A stretch of 60,282 bases of DNA from Chromobacterium aquaticum (GTDB taxonomy: Bacteria > Pseudomonadota > Gammaproteobacteria > Burkholderiales > Chromobacteriaceae), in contig NZ_JAJOHW010000004.1 of assembly GCF_021129195.1 (NCBI RefSeq), positions 1 to 60,282 of the forward strand. Direction: 5' to 3'. The translations under genes were made by a program, and so were the position numbers. This document shows positions 20,604 through 28,713 of this stretch, one piece after another. The number at the start of each line of letters is the position of its first letter. Within the stretch, counting starts at the first letter, position 1. The notes beneath the pieces are model-generated. The model was given only the letters and a program-made list of their open reading frames with translations. It searched no databases and was not told where the DNA came from.

Positions 20604-20831
20604 CTAGTCTGGGTGCTGAGAAGTGAGAGATGGATTTCGAATCTGATTAGATTGTGAGTAGGCAAAGGTTGCTGCAATCTGTACATTCAGACTGGCTAGG
20701 ACCTCGGCGGCGAAATGATTAACGTTTTCCCCGTCATCATTATGGTGCGGCATGAAGCAGTGATGGTAGACCAGCCGAATCGTGGAAGTAATGTCTTTAG
20801 TAGAGCCATCCACGATATCTATGTAATTTAA
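20604..20831 (-). pseudogene. Possible coding remnant of unknown family
   Basis: The minus strand encodes a stretch with DGSTKDITSTIRLVYHHCFM and PHHNDDGENVNHFAAEVLAS that looks like genuine protein rather than random translation. There is no convincing start; the frame opens into the divergent promoter area of the HNH gene. I cannot name the family. It could be the C-terminal end of a gene disrupted when the island formed. Confidence 0.25.
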
Positions 20832-20848
20832 TAAATGGATGTTATGTG

Positions 20849-22003
20849 ATGAATGGATTTGATTGGGTGCCATTTTTCAAAGAGATGGCCAAGAAATTAC
20901 TTTCCTATGAAAATAATCAGGGTTATCTTGTCAGTATTTTAGAAGGTGCTGGAGTTGAAGGTTTGCGCGACAAGATTAGAAAAGAGGACAAAAAAGGGAC
21001 GCGACTAAAGGAAATTGACCCATTTACATTTACGTCATTGATTGTAAAGCACGGTAATGAAAGGCGTCGGGAGATATTGTCAGAGGTTAAGGGGAAGTTA
21101 AATATTTCAGCGGGGGTGCCAAAAGACTTCTCAGGGGTGCCAAATGTGATTCCATTGAAGGCATGGTTGTTTTCTTATAAATATTCTCGTGGACGTAATG
21201 ATATTGCATTGCTATGGGATTTTTATAAGCAGATATTGTCTGGAAAAGAAATTGAGGATAGTCTTTATCAAAGGGTTTTGAATATAAAAAATGTTGGCGA
21301 GGCAAAAATTACGCAAGCTATGTTTCGCGCAAGTCCTACCAGATATTTTCCGGTAGACAGACAAACGAGAAAATATTTGGCTGACCTGAAGCTGTCTAGT
21401 GAATTTTCAGATTTCAATGAATATTTAGTAATGTGCAAAAGTGTTCTGAGTCTAATTGGTCTCCCTTTGTATGAGCAGTCTCATTTGGCATGGGTTGCAA
21501 ATCACGAGTTTGACAATGACGACTCTTATCAGAAAAAATCATTTGAATTGGCTTCTGATGGTGATGTGGCAGATTTTGAGGAGCCAGATGGTGCTATGCC
21601 TGTTCCAGGTATGATGTTAAAACAATTGTCTCGTTGTTATCGGCGAGATGCCAAGGTTGCGGCAAAAGCGTTGAAAAAATCAAAATTCAAATGTGAAATT
21701 GATCCGGGGCACATCACGTTTACATCTGGTAAAAGTAAGCAGCCATATGTTGAAGCACACCATATTGTTCCATTTGGAAAGCAGGGTCAGTTCAGTATTT
21801 CACTTGATGTCACAGCCAACGTAGTTGCATTATGTCCAAGCTGTCATAAGTTTCTTCATCATGGGGTTTTTGATGAGAAAAAACCATTCTTGAGAAAATT
21901 GCTTACAGAAAGAGCATCCTTGTTGAAGGAAAAGGGGATTCTTGTTACTCAGAGCGAGCTGTTTGACTTTTACACTGGGGAATTGCTGGATGATGTCGAC
22001 TAA
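20849..22003 (+). CDS. Putative type IV-like restriction nuclease: McrB-type N-domain fused to HNH
   Basis: 384 residues. Residues 1-110 (DWVPFFKEMAKKLLSY, LKEIDPFTFTSL, VPKDFSGVPNV, KAWLFSY, DIALLWDFYKQI) match the N-terminal domain that normally precedes the AAA+ motor in many McrB-family proteins. The C terminus (about 295-345) is an HNH nuclease with EAHHIVPFG, then DVTANVVALCPSCHKFLHHG; its CxxC lacks an obvious N-terminal zinc partner. There is no NTPase domain. Base composition is much lower in GC than the core genes, so it was acquired horizontally. It probably cuts modified or foreign DNA. The ATG follows a poor ribosome site. Confidence 0.75.
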   Translation: MNGFDWVPFFKEMAKKLLSYENNQGYLVSILEGAGVEGLRDKIRKEDKKGTRLKEIDPFTFTSLIVKHGNERRREILSEVKGKLNISAGVPKDFSGVPNVIPLKAWLFSYKYSRGRNDIALLWDFYKQILSGKEIEDSLYQRVLNIKNVGEAKITQAMFRASPTRYFPVDRQTRKYLADLKLSSEFSDFNEYLVMCKSVLSLIGLPLYEQSHLAWVANHEFDNDDSYQKKSFELASDGDVADFEEPDGAMPVPGMMLKQLSRCYRRDAKVAAKALKKSKFKCEIDPGHITFTSGKSKQPYVEAHHIVPFGKQGQFSISLDVTANVVALCPSCHKFLHHGVFDEKKPFLRKLLTERASLLKEKGILVTQSELFDFYTGELLDDVD

Positions 22004-22439
22004 ACGTTTGTTAATGTAATGGATACCCCTTCTGCGGACATATAGTTGAATTCAGCAAAAACTGGTTGGCCAAGGAATGTTGAGGCGATTCAGATTTAAT
22101 GAAATTTCCCAGGCGGATCTTGCTGCCTTGGATAGTCATTTCGGTAAGGTGTCTGAAATTGCACGTCTTCGTAAACTAGTCGAACCAACTTAGAATCATA
22201 CAATGGTTTGTTGCTAGGGCCAGTGCCAACCATGGAGGCATAGAGTGAAGATTGATTAGAAATGGTGCACGACCTACGACGAAGCGAAGGACGATTCACT
22301 AGCCGCCGGTGCTATCGTGGTTGTTGCTTTGCAACTGGGCCGCAAGGCTGTTTATCGAGTGGGGCAAAGCTAGACCCCCCTCGTTTCCTGGCCCGCATTA
22401 GCCGTACATCAAGGGAACCAAATAATTCAGGGATGATTT
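22004..22439. other. Gene-free spacer inside the defence-like island
   Basis: About 430 bp with short open frames only and mixed base composition. I see no promoter I can defend, no hairpin terminator and no RNA family. The last 20 bp carry the ribosome site (AGGGATGATTT) of the GIY-YIG gene. Confidence 0.4.
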
Positions 22440-24038
22440 ATGTCTACCAATAAGCATGCTGCCCATCTACCGAGTGCGAGCGATCAGGATGCAGTCCTGG
22501 CGACTTTGCCGCCGATGGCCAACTTGATTGTTGATCGTGCTATAGAAAACATGACCCGCAAGCTGGTGGCAGGTTATCGCAATAAGCGCAATGCTAAACC
22601 CAATGCCAATCAAGTCGATTTTGGCGCCGAGGCTAAAGAAGCATTAAAGGCCAGCTCGGCCCAGTCCGCCATGCAGGTTGCAAATCGAGGTCAAGCATGG
22701 AAGGAGATGATCCAAAAGAGTTTAACGCATGGCATTTCATCTCTGGCAACCATTAGTTTTGACGGTCAGTTTACGATACGAGACGGTCAACGACCGGATG
22801 ACTTCAAGGACAAGATGCCCAATACCCCTGGCGTCTATGTCGTGTTCGATCACAACGATAAGCCCGTGTATGTGGGCGATAGCGACAACATGCAGGCACG
22901 TTGGAACGCCGGCCACTTCAACGAATACAAGCAGGGGCAGCGGCCTGACGCTGAGCGTTACAAACTGGCTGATGAGATGGAGGTTGGCTGCACCGTCAAA
23001 TTCATCGTCATGGACTCCAAAGAGACGGCTGCCGCATTGGAAGCTCATCTGATCAAGGAAAACTTCGCTCAGTTCGAGGGGGTGCGTAAGACCGATAAGA
23101 ATCTTTCCCCCGACGAAGCCGCCATGCGAGATCAAGCATTGGACGATGGCAAGCTTAAAAACAAAAAGGATGAGCTGGCAAAGGAGCAGGGTTCCCGTAG
23201 CAACCAAGAGGCCAAGAAGATGAAGGACGCTTCGGGTGCGACCTCCACTCTCGTGGCCGGTGCGGCCGGAGAGGCCTTCAAGAACGTTGGTTATGACATC
23301 TTCGAGCGACTGACCACCACGGCAATCAAGGCTATCAAGGATGAACTGGTGGACGCGCTGCGTGGCGGCGTTGACAGGATCAAGGTGCGCGTGGACCGCA
23401 TGCTCAAGAAGATTTTCACCGTGTTGCGCAATGTGCTGGAAAACCCACTGCAACTGTTGCGCGGGATTGTTGAGTTCATCGTCAATGCGCTGTCTAAGAC
23501 CATCAGCCAGATCTACAACCTGGCGCGCAATATCTTCGATCTAGCCAATAATGGCTGGCAGCTCTACAAAGGTGCGCAGACGATATCCCGTGAGGAGCTT
23601 GTCCGTAAAGTCAGTGAAACTGTCATTGTCAGCGGCTCATTAGTGATCTGGGATTCACTCGATTTGATATTGGAAAAGTGGCTGGTGGCGCAGACAGGAG
23701 GAGCCTTGGCGCCATTCTCGCCTTATATCTCGGCCGCAGTCACGGCCATTGGCTTTGGCATTTCCACTCACGCCCTGCAGGGCTTTGTCACTCGGATCAT
23801 CGATGCGGTCATTGCTTTCAAATGCGGCTATGTGGAGCAGCTGGAGACCGAGCGGGCTGCATGCGAACAGCTCATCGTCGTGGCCGAAAACGAACTTACG
23901 ATGATTGGCGATCTGGGCGAGTATATTGGGTCAGAGTTGAAAGTCTTCGCGCAAATGGAAGCCTATACCCGCTCGTTATCGATCCATGAGCCCATCCAGC
24001 CGATAGCCCCCATCTCCTTGCATATGGACCGCTCCTGA
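22440..24038 (+). CDS. GIY-YIG nuclease with helical membrane-associated C-terminal half
   Basis: 532 residues. A helical N-terminal part (1-110) leads to a GIY-YIG domain at about 125-220: GVYVVFDHNDKPVYVGDSDN supplies GVY and YVG, followed by the Arg in MQARWNAGHF and a Glu in ALEAHLIKENF. A charged linker follows (about 225-265). The second half is long helices with hydrophobic stretches (LRGIVEFIVNAL, VIVSGSLVIWDSL, PYISAAVTAIGFGI) that could insert in or lie on the membrane. Its TGA overlaps the next ATG (TGATG), so the two proteins are probably made together. It is likely a two-component anti-phage or nuclease-effector system, but no named system was recognised. Confidence 0.7.
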   Translation: MSTNKHAAHLPSASDQDAVLATLPPMANLIVDRAIENMTRKLVAGYRNKRNAKPNANQVDFGAEAKEALKASSAQSAMQVANRGQAWKEMIQKSLTHGISSLATISFDGQFTIRDGQRPDDFKDKMPNTPGVYVVFDHNDKPVYVGDSDNMQARWNAGHFNEYKQGQRPDAERYKLADEMEVGCTVKFIVMDSKETAAALEAHLIKENFAQFEGVRKTDKNLSPDEAAMRDQALDDGKLKNKKDELAKEQGSRSNQEAKKMKDASGATSTLVAGAAGEAFKNVGYDIFERLTTTAIKAIKDELVDALRGGVDRIKVRVDRMLKKIFTVLRNVLENPLQLLRGIVEFIVNALSKTISQIYNLARNIFDLANNGWQLYKGAQTISREELVRKVSETVIVSGSLVIWDSLDLILEKWLVAQTGGALAPFSPYISAAVTAIGFGISTHALQGFVTRIIDAVIAFKCGYVEQLETERAACEQLIVVAENELTMIGDLGEYIGSELKVFAQMEAYTRSLSIHEPIQPIAPISLHMDRS

Positions 24039-25141
24039 TGCGAGAAAGCACTCTTATGAACATACATACCAAGCCAGACCATTCTCCAGTTTTATCGTCA
24101 CGCGCGAGCGGCACTTTGACCGTGGTAAACCGCCAAGACATCATGGACTTCACGCGCGACCTAGAAGACGCCGTGCGAGACATAGGAATGGCAGCAAAGC
24201 AGAGCTCAGACGTCAAAGAAAAGGTTGGCGCACTGATGATTAGTTTGGAGGGCCGGAGCTGGTGGGGCCAAGTGACCTCGGGGTTGTCGGGGGGAACGGA
24301 CAAGGAGTTGGCCATTCTGGTACAGGGATTGGGCGCTAGTCTCGCCATCACCCAGAAGGTGGTGCAGGTTGTGCTCAAGGTCATGACCCAGAAAAACCAA
24401 GTCCTTCATGCATTCAATGAAGCGCTGGTCAAAAAGATTGCAATGGTGACCGCAGACACCCGCACACTTGATAGTAATCAGAAAGTGGTGGTCAAAGACT
24501 TTCTTACCCAGCTGCAAAAGCAGGTGTTCGACCAGATCCAACAGCAAGAAATGGTTGATAGCCTTGAGCTGCGCATGATCGACTGCGAAGCATGGCGTGA
24601 GGAAAAGGAATGTAATGATCAGTTGGTGAGCACACAGTTGGCCATGCAGGGCGAGAGCCAGAAAGTGGCAACCGAGCGTATCCAGAAAATGGAAGGCTCC
24701 GCGAAAGCCCACGCTGATCGGACAGATCAGCTCGCGCAGCTTCAGACCTCTGACAGTAGGCGCATTACTGAGCTTGAGCGGGAGGCGCAGGTCGTGACAG
24801 ATCGACTGGAAGCTTCTGACAACTACAATCGGGTGCTGGCTGGTCGCGTGGATGTATTGGAAGCTAAGTGCGCAGACTTAGCCGAACAGGTGCGGATGTT
24901 GACTGAGCGAGACAATGCGGTGAAGGCTGGACTGGAACAGCTCAGTGGACAGATCACCCAGTTGCAGCGAGTTGATGTTGAGCAGCGGGCATTGATTGGC
25001 GCGTTTGAGCAGCGCTTGTCGATACTCGAAAAGATTGGTGACGCCTCACGAACGATAACAGCGCGCATCTTGCATTATGCACCGGTAATGGCAGCTTCAT
25101 TGCTGGGAGTGGTGGCGGTTTACTTATCGCTGGCAAGGTAA
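24038..25141 (+). CDS. Coiled-coil protein with C-terminal membrane anchor, partner of the GIY-YIG protein
   Basis: 367 residues. A helical N-terminal domain (about 20-150) has hydrophobic faces (ELAILVQGLGASLAITQKV). A long coiled coil (about 170-335) has repeated Glu/Lys/Arg/Leu heptads (RRITELEREAQVVTDRLEAS, VLEAKCADLAEQVRMLTE). A single C-terminal membrane helix, APVMAASLLGVVAVYLSLAR, ends the protein. The layout resembles a tail-anchored sensor or scaffold rather than an enzyme. Translation is coupled to the upstream gene; ATG 24056 is an alternative start. A strong terminator follows 55 bp later. Confidence 0.68.
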   Translation: MRESTLMNIHTKPDHSPVLSSRASGTLTVVNRQDIMDFTRDLEDAVRDIGMAAKQSSDVKEKVGALMISLEGRSWWGQVTSGLSGGTDKELAILVQGLGASLAITQKVVQVVLKVMTQKNQVLHAFNEALVKKIAMVTADTRTLDSNQKVVVKDFLTQLQKQVFDQIQQQEMVDSLELRMIDCEAWREEKECNDQLVSTQLAMQGESQKVATERIQKMEGSAKAHADRTDQLAQLQTSDSRRITELEREAQVVTDRLEASDNYNRVLAGRVDVLEAKCADLAEQVRMLTERDNAVKAGLEQLSGQITQLQRVDVEQRALIGAFEQRLSILEKIGDASRTITARILHYAPVMAASLLGVVAVYLSLAR

Positions 25142-25196
25142 GCAAGCCCACATGAATCGTCACACATTCCTAGATACCTGGTAAGGCATGGAATGA

Positions 25197-25232
25197 AAAC
25201 ACCGCTTCGCAACACTGAAGCGGTGTTTCTTA
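25197..25232 (+). terminator. Rho-independent terminator after the GIY-YIG operon
   Basis: A 12-bp stem, AAACACCGCTTC/GAAGCGGTGTTT, is followed by CTTA. It is nearly the same hairpin as at 9550-9582. The MITE copy D starts immediately after it. Confidence 0.8.
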
Positions 25233-25372
25233 GAACCTGTTTACGATCTCGCGAGCTAAGGCGAGACAAGGCGAAAATGGCTGAGAAAGCGGAATGTACA
25301 AGCGGTACATGAGCATTTCGAAGACGTTTTCAACGCCGTATCGCCGACGCGCAGCAGATCGTAAACAGGTTC
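25233..25372 (+). mobile_element. MITE-like inverted-repeat element, copy D (best preserved)
   Basis: The ends GAACCTGTTTACGATCT and AGATCGTAAACAGGTTC form a perfect 17-bp inverted repeat around a 140-bp element. TTA is duplicated on both sides (25230-25232 and 25373-25375). The paralogous locus at 9576-9590 reads TTTCTTATTGCG with no element, giving a natural empty site that defines the exact boundaries and the 3-bp duplication. It has no coding capacity. Confidence 0.9.
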
Positions 25373-25397
25373 TTATTACGCTGCGCGATTAGCCGCT

Positions 25398-26057
25398 CTA
25401 ACTCTCTATGCGCTCCGCCAAACGCCGTTGGCAGGCGGTGGCCAGCTTGAGCAACTCCACGTTAGTGACAGGCATCTTGCCGGGCGGGGCGATCAGCTCC
25501 GCCAGGCCGCTGAGGGTGGAGACGCTGCTGTTCAAGCCGATCAACCTGCCGTGCGGCCAGCGCTGCTGGTTGTTGGGCGCGTAATCCAACGTCAGCACCC
25601 AGCGTGAATGCAGCCACGGGCCGGGGTCGCGCAGCACGGTATCCAACACCGCGCGGCTGACCTGCTGCGCCGCCTCCGCGGCGAGGGCGAGCGCCAGGTG
25701 CAGGGTTTCCGTCGTGCCAGCCGCGCCGGCCTGATGCAGCAAGGCCGGGCGGGTTTCCTCCAGCCACCATCGCCGTAGCCGCCGCGCGCCTGGCTTCTTG
25801 ATGCGGCGGAACACCTCGTCCAGCTCGCTTTCGGACAGGCACAGCACCGGCTCCGCCTCATCCGCCAGGCAGAAGGATCGTCCCAGCGGCTCGCCCAAGG
25901 CTATCTGCAAATCCTTCACCTCCAGCTTCATGGACACAGCCACCTCCGCCGCGACAAACCAGAACCCCTCCGGTCGCCGCAGCACCCGCATCGCCAAGTC
26001 CTTGGCGAAATCCAGCCGTAGCGGGGTATTCACTTCCAGAGCGATAGCGGCATTCAT
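25398..26057 (-). CDS. Bro-N domain protein, phage antirepressor-like
   Basis: 219 residues. The first 100 residues follow the Bro-N pattern: FWFVAAEVAVSM (about 32-43), then LCLSESELDEVFRRIKKPGARRLRRWW split over the strand-helix unit, then EETRPALL. The C-terminal half is an Ala/Leu-rich helical domain ending LKLATACQRRLAER. Such proteins act as antirepressors (P1 Ant-like) or DNA-binding regulators in phages. GGGAGG lies upstream of ATG 26057. The start overlaps the stop of a short leader ORF by ATGA. A dead paralogue lies at 9604-9900. Confidence 0.75.
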   Translation of the reverse strand: MNAAIALEVNTPLRLDFAKDLAMRVLRRPEGFWFVAAEVAVSMKLEVKDLQIALGEPLGRSFCLADEAEPVLCLSESELDEVFRRIKKPGARRLRRWWLEETRPALLHQAGAAGTTETLHLALALAAEAAQQVSRAVLDTVLRDPGPWLHSRWVLTLDYAPNNQQRWPHGRLIGLNSSVSTLSGLAELIAPPGKMPVTNVELLKLATACQRRLAERIES

Positions 26058-26209
26058 GGCCGAGCCTCCCCAGCGAAGCGCGCAAACCGCGCGGCCAAAA
26101 ACGCATGGCGATACGCAGCGGGCAGGCACAACAAGGCATGTGATAGGCGGTGGGGAGAACAAGTAAGGGGAGGGGGGATAGAGACGACAAATATAAGACG
26201 AGCATCCAT
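26054..26209 (-). CDS. Icd-like leader ORF coupled to the Bro-N gene
   Basis: A 51-codon ORF starts with MDARLIFVVSIPPPL after AGGAG and ends AARFARFAGEARP, with its TGA inside the ATGA overlap with the Bro-N gene. The pattern (FVV near the start, HRL in the middle, LAxRFxxxxAxxxP at the end) resembles Icd-like small proteins encoded just before ant in P1/P7-type immunity regions. It would couple translation of the antirepressor to that of the leader. An alternative start lies two codons upstream (26215). Confidence 0.5.
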   Translation of the reverse strand: MDARLIFVVSIPPPLTCSPHRLSHALLCLPAAYRHAFLAARFARFAGEARP

Positions 26210-26224
26210 GGTCATGGACTCCTA

Positions 26225-26425
26225 GCGGTTTTGTCTAAAGCGCCCCCTGTTGAGAGGGGCGGCCGGGCACTTCAACACCGCCGCTAGACGGCCCACAGAT
26301 TTCCCCCGTTGCCGGGGTATTGTATGGCTGCACGCTACCCGGCCATAAGCTTTGGACGTGCCAGGATAGTGGCACGACAGGAAACCTATGGACGCAAAAA
26401 AGCCACGACTTACGGGCGCGGGCTA
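26225..26425 (-). ncRNA. C4-like antisense RNA region upstream of icd/ant
   Basis: On the minus strand this region holds a row of hairpins. They include CGTGCCA/TGGCACG (26357-26376), CCCCGGCAACGGGG (26304-26317) and CCCCTCTCAACAGGGG (26245-26260). A longer GGGC/GCCC stem contains GTGTTGAAGTGCCC. The position just before an Icd-like ORF and a Bro-N antirepressor gene is that of the C4 antisense RNA of P1/P7-like phages. The assignment rests on context and hairpins; I could not run a covariance model. Confidence 0.45.
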
Positions 26426-26533
26426 ACCGCTAGCGGAGGGTGTGTTGAGCACCAGCGTGCAATTTAACAGTGTGGCAGCTTGGGGTCAATCCACTCAGGT
26501 AGAATGGAGAGTAACTTGGCTTTGGAGATGGTT

Positions 26534-26944
26534 ATGTCAGTTTTATTTGCCGAATGTTTGCAAGCTTTGGGTGGTGATGCGAAGGTTATAAGTGCCTGCG
26601 AGGCTGAAGTTATTTTTTCTGATATTGGAAAAAAATTTCAATTTTCAGTATCTGGTAGTCTTCAAATCGGCGATGGGTGCCTGTCGAAGAGAGGGGAGGC
26701 CAGGAAGCTGTTGGATGAATTCAATAAGGAAAGTGGGGGGCTTTATATTTTTTGGGATGATGCTGCTGTTCCCGTTTTGGAAATTCCAGCTTCGTGTATT
26801 TCAAAAATTATAAGCTGTATTGATGATGTTCTTGCTGTTGGATTCAAAACTTACATCTATCAATCTGAGACAGTGACGATTATGGAAGTATCGTCATTTG
26901 GAACTGGACTTTTGGTTAGCCATGACTCTGCAGGAGAGGTGTGA
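26534..26944 (+). CDS. Small acidic protein, possible immunity protein
   Basis: 136 residues from ATG 26534, which has GGAG at the right distance; earlier in-frame starts are worse. It is acidic, beta-rich in the middle (EVIFSDIGKKFQFSVSG, KTYIYQSETVTIMEVSS) and without a signal peptide. Its GTGA overlap with the next gene shows an operon of two small acidic proteins. The low GC content and the tandem layout are typical of orphan immunity genes from polymorphic-toxin or contact-inhibition loci. No toxin gene is present and no family is certain. Confidence 0.55.
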   Translation: MSVLFAECLQALGGDAKVISACEAEVIFSDIGKKFQFSVSGSLQIGDGCLSKRGEARKLLDEFNKESGGLYIFWDDAAVPVLEIPASCISKIISCIDDVLAVGFKTYIYQSETVTIMEVSSFGTGLLVSHDSAGEV

Positions 26945-27345
26945 GAGTGTTGTTAGTGCATGAGCGGGAGAGGTTAAAAGCGCAGCTTAATGGATTTCAT
27001 GAAAATGCCTATGGAATGGGTGTTGCTGCTGTTTGGTGTCAGATTGAATCAACCCTAAGTATGGAAAAGAAAAGAGAAATATTTCTTTACATCTTACGCT
27101 TGTTTTTTGATTCAAACCTAGTTAAATGGGGCTGTCGATCTGAGATTGTTCAAGATTTTAATCTTGTTCTTAAGATGATGGAGAGCTGCTGGCCTGATGA
27201 TGATGAGTTCGATGATGATCAATTTTTGACTGTACTGCTATACGACAGTGATGGAGTGTCAAAGACACATGCTTGGATAGAAGGTGATTTAGTCTGGGTT
27301 GATGATTGTGGGAAGTATTTATGGTCTACGGATGCTGAATTATAA
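26941..27345 (+). CDS. Small acidic protein, DUF596-like, possible immunity protein
   Basis: 134 residues with a GTG start that overlaps the upstream stop (GTGA). A helical half (EKKREIFLYILRLFFDSNL) is followed by an acidic loop (CWPDDDEFDDDQF) and a beta-rich end (HAWIEGDLVWVDDCGKYLW). The end pattern, W-x-E-x-D-L-V-W-V-D-D-x-G-K-Y, resembles DUF596-type proteins found beside toxins in Neisseria and relatives. I infer an immunity role; this is not shown by the sequence itself. Confidence 0.55.
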   Translation: MRVLLVHERERLKAQLNGFHENAYGMGVAAVWCQIESTLSMEKKREIFLYILRLFFDSNLVKWGCRSEIVQDFNLVLKMMESCWPDDDEFDDDQFLTVLLYDSDGVSKTHAWIEGDLVWVDDCGKYLWSTDAEL

Positions 27346-27557
27346 GCTTAGAAGGACGATCTAACCAATTTGCCAGCAATCCCCTTGCCCGTCTGCCGGG
27401 CGGAACCAGCATGCCAAATATTATCCGCGAAGTGGATTCCAAAATATAACGGCTATTTCAATGGATTACCGCAATTTCACAGTAAATGTTAGGCTTTACA
27501 AGCTCAGCCTAATCTACCGTGCTGGCGTAAATGACAACCTGGCTTTTAGGTTTTAAT

Positions 27558-28181
27558 TTATTTGCTAATAAGACCTTGGCAGGCTTCTTCAAATAGCTTT
27601 ACTGTACCAGTCTTTGTATTTATTTCTTGGCATACTTTTATGTTTTCCTCAGTCGGAGGGATAGATGCCTTTGAGCATGCCGCATATTTTTGCGGATGCC
27701 TTGTCTCACTTAGTGATGCGGTTTGATCCAGCTCTGCGATGCAGACTTCCGACATCATTTTGTCTTGTGGTAGGTTGTAATTAAAAATGGGTGCGTAAAA
27801 TTTTCCTGCTACTACTTTAAACGTTACATCATAGTATCCTTGGAAGTTTCTTATTGACATGTTGGTTAGGTTTGGCGCAATGATTGCGGGAATCACATTG
27901 TCAAAATCCTGAAATGTAATTCTTACGGTTTTCTCTCCAGGCAGCATCCCGATATAAGGTCCAAATGGATGACCGGGTGGAAAGTATGTCTTAATTATCT
28001 TACCGTCAATGTGAGTGGTCGTGATTGACGGACCATTAAAGTGTGCTCTGTTCAGCGGAGAGTAAATTGCAACTTCACTGTTGGGGCGAGTATTGCCACT
28101 GTACATGTTTGATATGTTGGTTGCACAGCCTGCTATGGATGTAACGGTTAATATTATTAGTATGGTTTTTAGCTTCATCAT
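27558..28181 (-). CDS. Lipoprotein of unknown function
   Basis: 207 residues. MMKLKTILIILTVTSIAGCA contains a clear lipobox (SIAGC), with the acylated Cys near residue 18. The mature part is beta-rich, with GHPFGPYIGMLPGEKTVRI and a C-terminal helical segment with three Cys (VCIAEL, YAACSKA, VCQEI and EACQGL give further Cys), so disulfides in the periplasm are likely. Its base composition is AT-rich, as in the rest of the island. The start is ATG 28181; an upstream TTG at 28187 is also in frame. No partner gene is evident. Confidence 0.6.
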   Translation of the reverse strand: MMKLKTILIILTVTSIAGCATNISNMYSGNTRPNSEVAIYSPLNRAHFNGPSITTTHIDGKIIKTYFPPGHPFGPYIGMLPGEKTVRITFQDFDNVIPAIIAPNLTNMSIRNFQGYYDVTFKVVAGKFYAPIFNYNLPQDKMMSEVCIAELDQTASLSETRHPQKYAACSKASIPPTEENIKVCQEINTKTGTVKLFEEACQGLISK

Positions 28182-28329
28182 GGTCAAAATATTTATTGAT
28201 TGGTTATGCTGTTGGGGTAAATAAAATAAGCCGATGGTAAATCTTCATTTTACGCAAGGTAGACGTTGACGTTCAAGAAGAATTAGGGTGGTTTGTTGGC
28301 TTTTTGAGAATTGAAACCGAACTAACTTA

Positions 28330-28713
28330 TCAATTCCCTTTCGGGCAAGTCGGCTTTCGAATCAGACTCGGGGTTTTAAGCTGCCGGTTGTTCGACGCGT
28401 GGCGACGGTAGCGCCCCGCTAGTTCCGGCAGCTCCCCGAGGCTGATTTGAAAGACGGGGTTTCGCGGGGCGGCCTGGGGTTGTCTGCGTGTGAGGCCATA
28501 CATGCCCCGTTCGCTCAGCGATAGGATTAGCCGTACAATCCCTTTCCCATCCGACGGGCGATCCGTGCTACCCCGATGCGTAACAAATGATTCCCGTGTG
28601 CGTGGTGTTAGATGTCGTAGGGCGAAAGCCTCACAGAGGCGTTCCGCCGCAATGCGTAATGAGCGATACCCGGTGTGCGCGGTTGCATATTCGGCATGCG
28701 CAATATGCGGCAC
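28330..28713 (-). other. In-frame open extension beyond the reverse transcriptase stop
   Basis: Directly after the TAG of the reverse transcriptase gene the same frame stays open for 127 codons, starting with GTG, and ends at 28330. The encoded sequence is Arg-rich, and the DNA is clearly more GC-rich than the reverse transcriptase gene. It has no start with a ribosome site. It could be a readthrough extension, a separate small gene, a non-coding RNA region belonging to the reverse transcriptase system, or chance. Confidence 0.3.
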
